Under the pieces are notes generated by a model, which saw nothing but the letters and a program-made list of their open reading frames with translations, was not told where the DNA came from and did no database searches. Positions 1-7,033 of a stretch of 15,686 nucleotides of DNA are shown here, in pieces; position 1 is the stretch's first letter, and the number at the start of each line of letters is the position of its first letter. The DNA lies in the NCBI GenBank assembly GCA_005772945.1, contig SXIE01000364.1:1-15686 (forward strand). The letters run 5' to 3'. This stretch comes from Pseudomonadota bacterium (GTDB taxonomy: Bacteria > Myxococcota > UBA9042 > PHBI01). The translations under genes and the position numbers were made by a program.

Positions 1-118
1 GCCCCGCCCCGGGCGCCGACGGATCCAGCGCCGCGACGAACGCGGCGACCGAATCGATCCGATCCGCCAACGCGCGGCCCGGGCCAACGATCGGAACTGT
101 CGCATCTGGCCCGACCAT
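1..118 (-). CDS. N-terminal start of an unidentified protein, cut by the window edge (possible LuxC-type acyl-CoA reductase)
   Basis: A minus-strand ATG at 118-116 shares an ATGA overlap with the stop codon of the LuxE-like gene upstream. The reading frame then stays open for 39 codons to the left edge. The visible residues begin MVGPDATVPIVGPGRAL and continue with an Ala-rich helical stretch. No catalytic motif lies in this part. The coupling to an acyl-protein synthetase makes a LuxC-type acyl-CoA reductase the natural guess, because LuxE and LuxC proteins work together in the fatty acid reductase complex. That identity is inference from context only. The existence of a coding start here is better supported than its function. 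Confidence 0.45.
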   Translation of the reverse strand, partial: MVGPDATVPIVGPGRALADRIDSVAAFVAALDPSAPGAG

Positions 119-1239
119 CAGCGCGTCGACCCTCGCAGGATCTCCTCGGCCGTCAGGCTGCACCCGCGCGGCGACGCGCCCGCCAAGCGGCCGTGCAAGG
201 TCAGCCGCCCGTCCGTATCGACGGCCCCGAGATCGCTCGTGAGGATCGCCGACACGTGATCGAGGTTCAGCAGATCGAAGCACGCCACCAGCCCGACCTC
301 GCCCGCGCCGAGCGCGCGCCCGTCGGCCGGATCCACGCTGCGAAAGCGCAGCGCCGCGTTCGGAGTGAAAGGCGCGCCGTAGGCCTGGCTCGTCAGCTCG
401 GTCATGCCGTACTCCGCGACGATCGCGGCTGGGGGCAACCCGAATTGCTTGCATAGGGTTGCAACCAATTCGGCCTCGGACAGCGCCGTCTCGTGCCGCT
501 TGAAGCCCCCGGTCAGCATGACGCGCGAGCCCGGTGGCAGGCGCGGCAGGCGCCGCACGCGCGCGATCAGCTCGGCGATCGCAAAGGCGGTCGTGACGAC
601 CACGAGCGGCGCGTCGCCCGACCCCGGACCCTCGGCCAGCGCCGTCGCGGCGAGCGTGTCATCGAGACCCTCGAGATCCATCGCCCACACCGCATCGCTC
701 GCGAGCGTATCCGCGAGCTCGGTGACCATCAGGCTGAGCGAGCTCGTCGGCAAGACGTCCGCGCGCGGGATCAGCGACACCCAGCGATGCGGCGCGAGGT
801 CGCCGCCCAAGACCTGCGCCACGAACGGCGCGGCCATCGCCGTCCGGTACAGCGTCAAATCGGGCACCCGCCGGCGCCCTCTCGAGCCTCTCTGGCCCTC
901 ACCGGCCTCGGTCGTCGTCCCCGACGTGAGAAAAACCTGGTCCTTCTTGGACACCGGCAGCGAGCACAGATCGAGCGACCGAAACAGCTCGGTCGGCACC
1001 AGCGGCGCCTCGCGCCAATCCCCGCCCGCCGCGAATCCGGCCGCCGCGGCGAGGCGCCCGTACGTCGGCAGCGCGGCGATCTGGTACGCGACCACGCGCC
1101 GCGCCAGAGCCTCGAAGGTCGCCGGATCGGGCCGCCGCGCGAACACCACCAGATCCGCGTGTAGCGCCTGCCGGGTGGCGGCCAGCTCCGGTGTCAGCGC
1201 GGGGACTGCGTCGAAGACGTGTTCGGGCGTGCTCCTCAT
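118..1239 (-). CDS. LuxE-family acyl-protein synthetase / adenylate-forming enzyme
   Basis: A 373-aa protein of the LuxE/PaaK-like adenylating family, which activates a carboxylic acid with ATP and holds the acyl group as a thioester. The phosphate-binding loop is FLTSGTTT near residues 103-110, and AEYGMTELTSQAYG (275-288) matches the adenylation motif after the central sheet. Near the C-terminus, ARGCSL-like context gives Cys360, which by position corresponds to the acyl-carrying cysteine of bacterial LuxE; this assignment is by position and was not aligned. Length is close to the usual 370-380 aa. The start at 1239 is chosen because it forms an ATGA overlap with the aminotransferase stop; the frame stays open further upstream only as a shadow of that gene. 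Its own stop overlaps the next gene's ATG at 118. The substrate is unknown. It may be a fatty acid or an acid tied to a biosynthetic cluster beyond the left edge. Confidence 0.85.
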   Translation of the reverse strand: MRSTPEHVFDAVPALTPELAATRQALHADLVVFARRPDPATFEALARRVVAYQIAALPTYGRLAAAAGFAAGGDWREAPLVPTELFRSLDLCSLPVSKKDQVFLTSGTTTEAGEGQRGSRGRRRVPDLTLYRTAMAAPFVAQVLGGDLAPHRWVSLIPRADVLPTSSLSLMVTELADTLASDAVWAMDLEGLDDTLAATALAEGPGSGDAPLVVVTTAFAIAELIARVRRLPRLPPGSRVMLTGGFKRHETALSEAELVATLCKQFGLPPAAIVAEYGMTELTSQAYGAPFTPNAALRFRSVDPADGRALGAGEVGLVACFDLLNLDHVSAILTSDLGAVDTDGRLTLHGRLAGASPRGCSLTAEEILRGSTR

Positions 1240-2645
1240 GAGGCCTCGGTCGCTCGTTCTCGGGAAAGCGCGTCGCAGGCCTCGGCGATCGCCTCGAATG
1301 CGGCCGCGCGCTGTCGCTCCGTTAGGACCACGGGCGGGGTCAATCCCAGCACATCGCCGTGGACCCCGCTCGGAAGCACCAGATACCCGCGCTTCAAGAG
1401 CGCCCCGGTCAGAAGCGCCGCGTCGCCCGCCCCGACCTCGAGCCCGAGCATCGCCCCGCGCCCGCGCACGCGCACGCCGCGCGGCTCGAAGAAAGCCCGC
1501 GCGGCCGCCTCGAAAGCGCGTGCGCGGCTCGGCACGTCCAGCTCCGCCATGACCTCGAGCGTCGCCAGCGCCGCCGCCGCCGTCACCGGATTCCCTAAAA
1601 ACGTCGACGTGTGGATCGCCTCGCCCGCGCTCTCGCCCCACGCGCGCATGACCCGCGGCGACGCAAGACAAGCGCCGATCGGAAGCCCACCGCCGAGCGC
1701 CTTGCCGATGGCGACCACGTCGGGCACGACCCCGTCCGCGTCTGCCGCCCAGCGCGTCCCGGTGCGCCCAAAGCCCGTGTAGACCTCGTCGCACACGAGC
1801 GCGAGCCCGCGGCGCGTCGCGATGTCGCGCAGCCCCGCGAGCCATCCGGCGGGCGGGACGACCTCGCCGCCGCGGCCCTGAATCGGCTCGACCAGGATCG
1901 CCCCGAGGCTCTCGCCGCCGGTCGCCGGCCCCGCCACGAACGCATCGATGAGCGCGAGGTCGCAACCATACGGCAGGTGCCTGACGTGCGACCCGAGCTG
2001 CGCCGCGAACGGGCGCCGGAAGTCCGCTTTATAGGCGGTCGCGGCGAGTGCGCCGTAACTGAGGCCGTGATAGCCACCCCAGAACGCGAGGACGCCCGGG
2101 CGCCCGCTCCAGAGCACCGCCGTCTTGAGCGCGATCTCGACCGCCTCCGCCCCCGAGCTCGCCAGGATGCACTGCGTGAGCGCCTTTTCCGGGTCGCCCT
2201 CTCGCGAAGAGCGCGAAGCGCTTGCCCTCGCGGGGTCGCCCCCGTCGGCCCCAGGAGCAATCGCCGCGAGCGCCGCCATCAGCGCGATGCGCGCCGTGTT
2301 CGGGTAGACGTCCCCCATGCCGTGCAGCAGCGTCTCGCTCTGCGCGCGGATCGCGGCGGCGACGCGCGGGTGCCCGTGGCCGATCAGCGCCACGCCAAAG
2401 GCGCCCGTCAGATCGACGTAGCGGTTGCCGTCGGCGTCCCAGACGTTGGCGCCGCGCGCGCGCTCCCAGACGATCGGATCGCGTCCGACCCCGCGCGCTT
2501 CGCCCGCGCGTGCGCGCCGCGCGGTGATCCCCGGGCACTCGACCTGGGCCAGGGTCTCGACCCAGGAAATGCTGCGCGGTCCGGGTACGGTTGTCTGCAG
2601 TTCCGGAAGGCCGGCTCCGGCCTCGCCCGTCGACGTGTCGCTCAC
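1236..2645 (-). CDS. Class III PLP-dependent aminotransferase
   Basis: A 469-aa fold-type I aminotransferase of the 4-aminobutyrate/ornithine/omega-amino acid group. Visible landmarks are a substrate-side loop HGMGDVYP (108-115), the cofactor phosphate region SSGAEAVE (163-170), GGYHG (190-194), VEPIQG (252-257), the PLP-ring Asp in CDEVYTGFGRTG (Asp286) and the Schiff-base lysine in GKALGGGLP (Lys315). About 20 residues near 135-156 form a low-complexity insertion before the SSGAEAVE motif. The start is a GTG at 2645, only 28 bases from the divergent C2-lipoprotein gene; no clear ribosome site is visible, so a slightly later start is possible. It overlaps the LuxE-like gene by ATGA, so the two are probably translationally coupled. 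The family name does not fix the substrate; an amine donor/aldehyde acceptor reaction is plausible given the neighbour. Confidence 0.92.
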   Translation of the reverse strand: MSDTSTGEAGAGLPELQTTVPGPRSISWVETLAQVECPGITARRARAGEARGVGRDPIVWERARGANVWDADGNRYVDLTGAFGVALIGHGHPRVAAAIRAQSETLLHGMGDVYPNTARIALMAALAAIAPGADGGDPARASASRSSREGDPEKALTQCILASSGAEAVEIALKTAVLWSGRPGVLAFWGGYHGLSYGALAATAYKADFRRPFAAQLGSHVRHLPYGCDLALIDAFVAGPATGGESLGAILVEPIQGRGGEVVPPAGWLAGLRDIATRRGLALVCDEVYTGFGRTGTRWAADADGVVPDVVAIGKALGGGLPIGACLASPRVMRAWGESAGEAIHTSTFLGNPVTAAAALATLEVMAELDVPSRARAFEAAARAFFEPRGVRVRGRGAMLGLEVGAGDAALLTGALLKRGYLVLPSGVHGDVLGLTPPVVLTERQRAAAFEAIAEACDALSRERATEAS

Positions 2646-2654
2646 ACCCGCACT

Positions 2655-2676
2655 GTGGCATAAGATCGACCCGATG
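2655..2676 (+). promoter_or_regulatory. Candidate -10 element placing transcription start at the ATG of the C2-lipoprotein gene
   Basis: The divergent gap between the aminotransferase start (2645) and the ATG at 2674 is only 28 bases. It contains TAAGAT at 2661-2666, a 4-of-6 match to a -10 box, with the ATG seven bases further on. There is no Shine-Dalgarno. This would give a leaderless transcript. No convincing -35 box is seen, so this is a weak call. Confidence 0.25.
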
Positions 2677-3219
2677 CGCGACCGTTCATCGCAGGTCCCC
2701 GTCCTCGCTGCGGCACGCGTCGCGGCGACGCTGTTGTGCGCGGCCCCTCTCGCCGGGTGCTCGTCCTCGGCCGCGCCAACCGACGAGGCGATCGCGAGCT
2801 ATGTCGGCAGCCCCGGCGAGACCTCGTCGCACGGCGCCTCCGCGGGCGCACCACGGGCCACCCGGATCTCCGTCACCGTCGAGGGCGCCACCGGCCTCCA
2901 AGACCACGACGGCCCGGGCGTCACCGACCCCTACGTGATGCTCGAGGTCGAAGGGAACCGCGCCCGCACCTCGGTCGTCGAGGGCTCGCTGACACCCGTC
3001 TGGGGCGACAGCTTCGCGTTCGACGTCCGCGCGGACAGCATCCTCCAGCTCCGCCTCATGGACGAGGACAGCCTCTCGAGCGACGAGCTGATCGGCACCG
3101 TCGTCGTGCCGCTGCCACTCTTGCATGTCGGCGAAAGTGTCCAGCGCGAGGCCGCCTTCAAGAACGGCGACGAGGGTCGCGTCACCCTCACCCTCACCGG
3201 CCTTGGCGCGCCGCGATGA
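2674..3219 (+). CDS. C2-domain lipoprotein, first gene of a Mla-type lipid transport operon
   Basis: A 181-aa protein with a lipoprotein signal: Arg-containing N-terminus, hydrophobic core and lipobox LAGC with the lipidated Cys29. A flexible Ser/Ala/Gly-rich linker runs to about residue 62, then a single C2 domain fills residues 63-177. The calcium loops look complete: Asp79 and Asp85 (HDG...TDPYV), Asp130 and Asp132 (MDED) and Asp137 or Glu138 before LIG, with the usual TPVWGDSFAF segment between. C2 domains typically bind calcium and phospholipid headgroups. The protein should sit anchored in the outer or inner membrane facing the periplasm. The ATG at 2674 is chosen because it directly precedes the signal peptide; the frame is open further upstream but that part is antisense to the aminotransferase. 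Its stop overlaps the ATG of the MlaE-like gene (ATGA), tying it to lipid transport. Confidence 0.88.
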   Translation: MRDRSSQVPVLAAARVAATLLCAAPLAGCSSSAAPTDEAIASYVGSPGETSSHGASAGAPRATRISVTVEGATGLQDHDGPGVTDPYVMLEVEGNRARTSVVEGSLTPVWGDSFAFDVRADSILQLRLMDEDSLSSDELIGTVVVPLPLLHVGESVQREAAFKNGDEGRVTLTLTGLGAPR

Positions 3220-4001
3220 AGGCCGAGGCCAGGCCCTTGCCGTTCGGCCTTCGCGGCATCGCGCGCCTCGGCCACGAATCGCACGCCTACCTGCTCGTCC
3301 TCGGCCGCGCCGTGCGCGCGCTGCCGCGCATGCGCCGCCACGACTTCATCGAGCAGCTCGGGCGGGTCTCGCTCTCGGCGCTGCCGCTGGTCGGCGTCGC
3401 GGCCCTCTTTGCGGGCATGGTCATCGCGCTCGGGACCTCGCTCCAGCTCACGAAGTTCGGCCAGCCGCAGCTCGTCGCGGACGTCGTATCGGTCTCGCTC
3501 GTCACCGAGCTCGCGCCGATCTTCACGGCCCTCCTGATGGCCGGCAAAGCGGGTGCGGGGCTTGCCTCCGAGCTCGGCATGGTGACGCTCTCGGGTCAGG
3601 CGCAGGCGATGCGCGCGCTCTCTCTCGACATCGATCGCGAGCTCATCGCGCCGCGGATCTGGGCCTGCATCGTCGGCACCTTCCTCCTCACGATCGCCGC
3701 GATGCTACTCGGCCTCCTCGGCGGCATGCTGCTCGGCTCGGCCAAGCTCGGCGTCTCGCCCGTTCATTATTTGAACCGCGCCACCGACGCGCTCGCCCCG
3801 GCCGATTTCGTTCTCGGGCTCCTCAAGTCCATCGGCTTCGGCGTCATCATCGCGCTCTACGGCACGCGCTTCGGCCTCCGCGACAAAGCCGACGCGGCCG
3901 CCCTCGGTCAGCACACGATGAGCGCCGTCGTCCTCGCGAGCTTCACCGTGCTCGTCGCCGACCACATCTTCACGACGTTTATCCGCGCGGTGATCGGATG
4001 A
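3216..4001 (+). CDS. MlaE-like ABC transporter permease (MCE/phospholipid transport)
   Basis: A 261-aa integral membrane protein of the MlaE/YrbE permease family, which forms the inner-membrane channel of MCE lipid transporters. An amphipathic N-terminal helix is followed by about five or six membrane segments. The central block contains the family pattern LGTSLQL..FG, VSLVTELAPIFTALLMAGKAGAG and LASELGMVTLSGQAQAMRAL (roughly residues 70-131), which includes the coupling helix that meets the ATPase. The length fits the family (about 250-265 aa). The start overlaps the stop of the C2-lipoprotein gene by four bases, and its own stop overlaps the ATPase start in the same way. No Shine-Dalgarno precedes it, so translation likely depends on coupling. 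The long open frame extending upstream of 3216 is antisense-like shadow of the C2 gene and was excluded. Confidence 0.94.
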   Translation: MKAEARPLPFGLRGIARLGHESHAYLLVLGRAVRALPRMRRHDFIEQLGRVSLSALPLVGVAALFAGMVIALGTSLQLTKFGQPQLVADVVSVSLVTELAPIFTALLMAGKAGAGLASELGMVTLSGQAQAMRALSLDIDRELIAPRIWACIVGTFLLTIAAMLLGLLGGMLLGSAKLGVSPVHYLNRATDALAPADFVLGLLKSIGFGVIIALYGTRFGLRDKADAAALGQHTMSAVVLASFTVLVADHIFTTFIRAVIG

Positions 4002-4855
4002 GCGCGCCGAGTCTCCAAGGCCACGCGCACGCCTATCGGATCCGCGACCTCCGCTGGACCTTCGCGGGTACCCCGGGAACCGCCCCGACCTTCGAGCTCA
4101 CCATCCCCGCGCTCGATCTCCCGGCGGGCCAGACGACCGCGCTCCTCGGTCGCTCCGCCAGCGGCAAGTCGACGCTGCTCTCGCTCCTCGGCCGCGTCGA
4201 AGGCTCCTACTTCGAGCGCCCCCCAGGCCTCGCCGGCACCATCCACGCGGCCCTCGGACCCGCTCCCGAAGCGGCCCCCGTCGATCTCCTCGCCCTCTCC
4301 GAGCGCGAGCTCCTGCGCCGGCGGATCCGCGGCGCCGGCATCGGCTTCGTCTTCCAACGCGAGGGACTCTTCCCCGGCCGCGACGCCATCGAGAACGTCG
4401 CCTGGCCCCTCCGCGCCGCTTCCCATGCGCCCGCCGTCGCCCTTGCCAAAGCCGAGGCGGCCCTTCGCGCCGTCGGCCTCGCGCCCGATCGGACCGTCGC
4501 CACGCTCTCGGGCGGCGAGCGCAAGCGCCTCGCCATCGCGCGCGCCATCGCGCTCGAGCCCCGTATTCTCCTGCTCGACGAGCCGCTCACCGGCCTCGAT
4601 CCCGAGGCCCTCGGCGGCCTGCGCGAGCTCCTCGAGACCCTCTCCAAGGACCCGAGCCGCACCGTCGTCATCGTCACGCACCAGCACGAGGACGTGCTGA
4701 GACTCGCCCACCACCTCGTCTTCCTCGATCGCGGCAGCGTCGTCCGCGCCGGCCCCCGAAGCGCCCTCGAGCCCGAGCTCGCCGCGTTCTTCGCCGGCGT
4801 CGTCCCGTCTCCGATCGCCCCCACCGTCCCCACCCGGCAAGGTCACGCCCCATGA
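3998..4855 (+). CDS. MlaF-like ABC transporter ATP-binding protein
   Basis: A 285-aa ABC ATPase. Walker A is GRSASGKST (residues 51-59), the Q-loop is in VFQREGLFP, the signature is LSGGERKR, Walker B is ILLLDEP followed by the D-loop GLDPE, and the switch histidine is in VIVTHQHED. All catalytic elements are present, so it should be active. An unusual segment of about 30 residues after Walker A (around 70-100, Pro/Gly/Ala-rich) separates it from the Q-loop and is longer than in typical MlaF. It sits between the MlaE-like permease and the MlaD-like protein with ATGA overlaps on both sides, so it is the energy subunit of this transporter. In sequence alone it resembles LolD/MacB-type ATPases as much as MlaF; the assignment to lipid transport comes from context. 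Confidence 0.94.
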   Translation: MSAPSLQGHAHAYRIRDLRWTFAGTPGTAPTFELTIPALDLPAGQTTALLGRSASGKSTLLSLLGRVEGSYFERPPGLAGTIHAALGPAPEAAPVDLLALSERELLRRRIRGAGIGFVFQREGLFPGRDAIENVAWPLRAASHAPAVALAKAEAALRAVGLAPDRTVATLSGGERKRLAIARAIALEPRILLLDEPLTGLDPEALGGLRELLETLSKDPSRTVVIVTHQHEDVLRLAHHLVFLDRGSVVRAGPRSALEPELAAFFAGVVPSPIAPTVPTRQGHAP

Positions 4856-5433
4856 AGCAGCGCGGACACTTCTGGCTCGGCCTCGTCATCGGCGCCATCT
4901 TGGCGGCCGCCGTCCTGTTCTCGGTCTACTATGTCCCGCGCAAGGGGATCTCGTTCTCGCGCGCGCCCGTCCACTTCACGGTCGTCCTCGGCCAGGCGCA
5001 CGGCCTCCACGCCGGCAGCCCGGTGCTCGTCTCCGGCGTCGAGGCCGGCGAGGTGACGGGCGTCGAAATCCGCGAGCTCCCCGCCCGCGGCTACCGCGTC
5101 CTCGCGAGCGTCGAGGTCTTCGACGGCGAGCGCTTCGCGCCGATGCTCAAGCGCGACTCGGTCTACCAGGTCGCGCAGAGCGGCCTCCTCGGCGAGACGA
5201 CCCTGGCGATCGCGCCCGGCGGCCAGGGCGGGCCCGTCGCGGACCAGCTCGTCGATGGCCTCCCGCCGGCCGATTTCACGCGCATCGCCGAGGATCTCGG
5301 CCACATCGCGCGCCGCATCAGCGACTTCATGGACGGCGGTCAGCCGAGCGACCCGAGCCTGCGCAGCATGCTCAAGGACCTCCAAGAGGCGGTCCGCAAC
5401 GTCCGCGACTTCAGCGAGAAGCTCCCGAAATAG
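4852..5433 (+). CDS. MlaD-like MCE-domain substrate-binding protein
   Basis: A 193-aa membrane-anchored periplasmic protein. One transmembrane helix spans residues 7-28, followed by an MCE domain at about 40-123. The domain shows GLHAGSPVLVSGVEAGEVTGVEI, trimmed here to the recognisable GSPV...GV..GEVTGV pattern, and the loop QSGLLGETTLAIAPGG (109-124) that lines the central pore of MlaD hexamers. A short helical tail (about 140-193) follows, much shorter than in PqiB- or Mce-type proteins. MCE proteins form hexameric rings that carry phospholipids between membranes. The start overlaps the ATPase stop by ATGA and has a weak AAGG at 4839-4842. It closes the tightly coupled four-gene set. No MlaB (STAS) or MlaC gene is present next to it in this window. 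Confidence 0.93.
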   Translation: MKQRGHFWLGLVIGAILAAAVLFSVYYVPRKGISFSRAPVHFTVVLGQAHGLHAGSPVLVSGVEAGEVTGVEIRELPARGYRVLASVEVFDGERFAPMLKRDSVYQVAQSGLLGETTLAIAPGGQGGPVADQLVDGLPPADFTRIAEDLGHIARRISDFMDGGQPSDPSLRSMLKDLQEAVRNVRDFSEKLPK

Positions 5434-5451
5434 GAGTGGCGGCGGAGTAGC

Positions 5452-6993
5452 GTGCTGAATAGGGTCGTCCATATCGAGCGCAAGGACCGATCACTGGACC
5501 TCCAGGTGTCGGCGCTCGAGCGCGCGCTGCGCGGTCACGAGGGGCGCGAGCTGACGCCCGCCGATGTCGTTGCGCTGTCGGGGATTCCGCTGGATGTGGC
5601 CGAGCAAGCACTCTTGCAGCTCGCGGCAAGGACGACCGCCCGTGTGCGCGTCACCGAGAGGGGCGACCTCCTCTTTCGCTTCACGGCTCTGACGCCTCGG
5701 CGCACCCAGGCGCACTGGCAAGGCCTCGCGCGGCTTTGGCGCGTCGCGGATCGACGCGTCTTCGGGCCGCTGCTCGCGCTGGTCTCGCTCGTCTTGCTCG
5801 TGCCGACCGTCGCCATCTTCCTTGGTAACGCGCTCGCGGTTCCGCTCACGACGAGCGAGACCGGTTGGCTCTGGCTGACCGGGATCCCGTCGCTCGTCGC
5901 GCTGCTCGTGACGGGCTTGGCGTTCGCGTTCGTGATGTTCGCGTTCGTCGTGCTACCGCTCATGGCGCTGGCAGGCCTCGCCGGCGCGGTCGGGATGATC
6001 GCGGTCCTGGTCGAGGGTTGGCCGCCGACCGTCCCCGGTGCCATCGGCTGCCTTGCGATGGCGCTCATGTCGCTCGCCGTCGGGGTGCCGGCCTTCCGCC
6101 ATTCGGTCCGCGGTTTTCGCAAGCTCGTGTTGGGCGAGCAGACCGCGGTGCGCCGTTTCTGGCGCTTGTACGGAGGCCTTCTCTTTGGGCCGCGTGCGCC
6201 CGCCCTGGCCGACGACGCCCTCGCCGACGAACGCCGCCTGACGTCCTTGATCCGGGCGCGTGCGGGCATTCTGTGTGCGAGCGATCTCGTCGGTCTCTTT
6301 CGTTGGACCCCCGAGGAAGCCGAGCGCGCGCTCGTCCGGATCTTGGTCGACTACGGCGGCGACCTGCACGTGACCGACGACGGCGCGATCGTCTATGTCT
6401 TTGCCGACATGCGCCGCACCGCCGACGCGACCGCCGTCGCCGAGCCGGAGCCGCTGCCCGTTCCGACGGCCCCGCGGTGGCTGAGCGCGGATCCCAGTAT
6501 GCGGGCCATGGCGATTCTGCTGTTGGCCGTGTCGGGGTGGGGCGCGCTCGGGGTCGCGCTCCTGACCGGGCTCGTACCCGACGCGTCGCTCTTTCCAACC
6601 GCGGCCGATCTGGCGCGAAACGGCGGACGAACGTTCGCGAAGGTCGACGTGGCCATGTTGTACGGTCTGGGGCTCTGGCCGCACGTCGCGATATGCGGCC
6701 TGCCGCTGTTGCGATTGCCGCGGTTCTTCTGGCGCAGCCGCGCGTGGCGTCGTCGCCGTACGCTCGATCGTCATCTGGCCATCGCCGCAAACCAGCCCGA
6801 GGGCGCGTCGCTCGCGAAACCCGATCCCGCCCTCGTTGCGCGTCTTGGCGGCGAATTCGTTGGTCCCGACCGCATTCGCTTTCCCGACCTCGCGCGATCG
6901 TTTCGAGCCGCCCAGCGCCTGCGATGCGCGCCTATGGCCCGACCCGACCTCGGTCCAGTCGTCTATTCCAGCGACGACATCCCGGGCGGCTGA
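5452..6993 (+). CDS. Unrecognised multi-spanning membrane protein with duplicated winged-helix-like modules
   Basis: A 513-aa protein with a GTG start at 5452, 18 bases after the MlaD-like stop and preceded by GGAG at 5444-5447. Two soluble modules of about 50 residues look homologous to each other: residues 33-80 (TPADVVALSGIPLDVAEQAL then a VTERGDLLFRF hairpin) and 262-319 (CASDLVGLFRWTPEEAERAL then a VTDDGAIVYVF hairpin). Each resembles a helix-turn-helix plus wing. A third, degenerate copy may lie at 461-483 (GGEFVGPDRIRFPDL). Between and after them are hydrophobic segments at about 105-128, 143-187 (two or three helices), 194-213, 350-375 and 398-420. The function is unknown; I do not recognise a named family. 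Third-position usage is less C-dominated than in the Mla-type genes before it. It could belong to the same transcript, but the spacing alone does not prove it. Confidence 0.75.
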   Translation: MLNRVVHIERKDRSLDLQVSALERALRGHEGRELTPADVVALSGIPLDVAEQALLQLAARTTARVRVTERGDLLFRFTALTPRRTQAHWQGLARLWRVADRRVFGPLLALVSLVLLVPTVAIFLGNALAVPLTTSETGWLWLTGIPSLVALLVTGLAFAFVMFAFVVLPLMALAGLAGAVGMIAVLVEGWPPTVPGAIGCLAMALMSLAVGVPAFRHSVRGFRKLVLGEQTAVRRFWRLYGGLLFGPRAPALADDALADERRLTSLIRARAGILCASDLVGLFRWTPEEAERALVRILVDYGGDLHVTDDGAIVYVFADMRRTADATAVAEPEPLPVPTAPRWLSADPSMRAMAILLLAVSGWGALGVALLTGLVPDASLFPTAADLARNGGRTFAKVDVAMLYGLGLWPHVAICGLPLLRLPRFFWRSRAWRRRRTLDRHLAIAANQPEGASLAKPDPALVARLGGEFVGPDRIRFPDLARSFRAAQRLRCAPMARPDLGPVVYSSDDIPGG

Positions 6994-7033
6994 CGCGCCC
7001 TTCGCGAGCACCTGGTTTCGGGCTATCCTTTAG

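Noticed and set aside
404..1552. Long plus-strand open frame of 382 codons
   Set aside because: It is antisense to the LuxE-like and aminotransferase genes, rich in Arg/Ser/Pro without any motif; an effect of high GC.
1240..1965. N-terminal extension of the frame that holds the LuxE-like gene
   Set aside because: It is Arg-rich shadow sequence inside the aminotransferase gene; the ATGA overlap at 1236-1239 gives the real start.
1611..2663. Plus-strand open frame of 350 codons
   Set aside because: Antisense to the aminotransferase, whose PLP motifs prove the minus strand is coding.
3125..3997. Upstream extension of the ATPase frame
   Set aside because: It reads as Arg/His-rich nonsense across the MlaE-like permease gene; the ATPase starts at 3998.
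5953..7011. Minus-strand open frame of 352 codons
   Set aside because: Antisense to the 513-aa membrane protein, with no hydrophobic or motif pattern of its own.
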